Part shown: positions 62,892 to 64,000 of the stretch, piece by piece | Layout: each line of letters opens with the position of its first letter | How positions within the stretch are numbered: the stretch's first letter is position 1 | NCBI GenBank assembly: GCA_039881045.1 | Contig: JAYWVB010000008.1 | Span: 372,001 to 436,000 of the forward strand | Source: Chaetomium olivaceum | Lineage: Eukaryota > Ascomycota > Sordariomycetes > Sordariales > Chaetomiaceae | DNA: 64,000 nt | Direction: 5' to 3' | Position numbers and translations under genes: made by a program | Notes under the pieces: generated by a model | What the model was told of the DNA's origin: nothing | The model's database searches: none | What the model saw: the letters and a program-made list of their open reading frames with translations, nothing else

Positions 62892-64000
62892 TTACGATTT
62901 CTGCTCCCCGACGGTGGTTTTGGAGGCATCGCAGAGTGCTCGAAACAGACTGTCCGGTCTGGAATAGAGCTCTGGTATCGAACCAAACTCGGCGACCCTG
63001 CCATTGTCCATCACGGCGACTTTGTCGCAGGTGGCAACGATGGTGTCCAAACGGTGAGCTACGGTGAGAACTGTAGCGTCCCCGACCACCTCGTTCAACA
63101 TCACCTGGAGCTCTGCGTCGGCCCTGCCATCGATGGACGCCGTGGCTTCGTCCAGAATGAGAATCCTAGACCGCCTCACGAGGGCACGGGCAATAGAGAT
63201 TAAGGACCGTTGCCCATGGGAGAGGTTGGCGCCGCCCTCCGTGACTTCCGAGTCCAACGTTAGGTTCTGCCTGCTACTGCTAGGCTCGTCGCTGTGATTC
63301 TTCTCTATTTCGGACGAAGAACCGGCTCCGGTCTCGTTGTCTTGGCCACTTGAACTTGTTCCGTCACTGTCCAGTCGGTTACCGGCAAGTCCAACTCTCT
63401 GCAGGCACTGCTGCAGCCAGCTGTCATCGTACTGCTGGAACGGATCTAGATTGTACCGGATGGTTCCGGCCAAGAGGACGGCGTCTTGGCTGATGATAGA
63501 CAAGTTTGACCGCAGTAGATGCAAACCAACCGTGTGGATGTCAACCCCGTCAATGAGGATCCTGCCGCTTGTAGGCTCTACCGTCCTCAATAGAGCGGAT
63601 ATCACTGATACACGGTGAGCTAATGCATGGCGGAAATGGATCTTCTGCCAAGAAGGAGGGATGGGAGTGAGTTCTTACGTGTAGTTTTTCCTGCGCCAGT
63701 ACGCCCGACCACACCGACCTTTTCACCTGGCTTGATGTCGAGCGTCACCTCCTTGAGGGCTGGTTTTAGGCCAGGACGATGACTGAGCGTCAACGATTCG
63801 AACTGCACATGACCAGCCCGCGGCCATCCGCTAGTTTTGAGGGACTTATCCACGCTGTCGACCTCGTGTGCAGGCTCTTGCTCGATATTGTACGCATAGT
63901 GAAGCATCCTCTCAACAGAGTTCATGTTGTTCTCGATCTCGGCGCTCTGGCGAATCATGTTGCCAAAAACGGCCTGTGCTGTGACGACATACGACAATAC
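62892..64000 (-). CDS. ABCC-type (MRP/Ycf1-like) ABC transporter, C-terminal nucleotide-binding domain, partial
   Basis: The gene runs off the right edge of the window. Exons 64000-63679 and 63604-62892 are joined by a 74-bp intron inside the Walker A motif, so GRTGAGKTTLISALLRTVE is read across it. The rest of NBD2 follows: a Q-loop region (LSIISQDAVLLAGTIRYNLD), a signature motif LSHGQRS, Walker B ILILDEATASID and the H-loop LTVAHRLD. A Ser/Glu-rich insert of about 40 residues precedes the signature. Upstream VTAQAVFGNMIRQSAEIENN and MNSVERMLHYAY is the end of the second membrane domain, typical of ABCC exporters. Neighbouring the siderophore transporter, it could be part of an iron-related set, as in Aspergillus where an ABC exporter sits by siderophore genes; this is inference. 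Confidence 0.88.

Noticed and set aside
1..64000. CRISPR arrays, bacterial operons, phage genes
   Set aside because: The gene structure is eukaryotic and no spaced direct repeats of that type were seen.

Overview
The window is nuclear DNA of a filamentous ascomycete. The evidence is short GT-AG introns (49-131 bp) with CTAAC/CTGAC branch points, an intron-bearing tRNA, HET-domain genes, a UstYa/DUF3328-type gene, a Tad-like LINE and typical Pezizomycotina families. The PAC1 and TOG proteins read like Sordariomycetes, probably Sordariales; the species cannot be named from the sequence alone.

Layout: 0.5-1.2 kb holds a LINE 3' fragment. 2.4 kb has a 10-cysteine secreted protein. 3.2-12.0 kb (minus) is one very large NRPS-derived gene in which the condensation, adenylation and three of four carrier-domain active sites are replaced although the frame is open over about 2,890 codons. 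14-23 kb is a housekeeping block: metallophosphatase, tRNA-Gly(CCC), XMAP215/Stu2 TOG protein, and PAC1/LIS1 divergent from it. 25-27.6 kb has a small secreted protein and a broken UstYa-like gene. 29-38.3 kb carries an LtrA-type membrane protein, an F-box protein, a long disordered repeat protein and a secreted M14 carboxypeptidase. 39.5-51.5 kb carries an orphan protein, a gene remnant, a secreted FAD-linked oxidase, a hexose transporter, two small proteins and a methyltransferase. 51.6-58.7 kb is accessory: a pogo-type HTH fragment, an intact HET gene, a GFA-family gene split by a 5'-truncated LINE with a 23-bp target duplication, and a broken HET gene. 60-64 kb has a siderophore-type MFS transporter, with an iron-GATA consensus in its promoter, and the end of an ABCC transporter.

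Quality caveat: about half of the conserved genes carry single-base frame breaks, often in short homopolymers. The TOG-protein gene, expected to be essential, has four. They are most simply assembly indels, so most broken frames here should not be read as pseudogenes unless stop codons, deletions or insertions also occur. The three clear exceptions are the LINE-split GFA gene, the second HET gene and probably the UstYa-like gene.

The most unusual object is the NRPS-derived megaprotein: three carrier-domain serines are replaced by Glu, Glu and Asp, the adenylation P-loop and the condensation histidines are gone, an internal C-A core appears deleted, and a long basic/disordered tail has been added, while one epimerization-type HHxxxD motif is kept.
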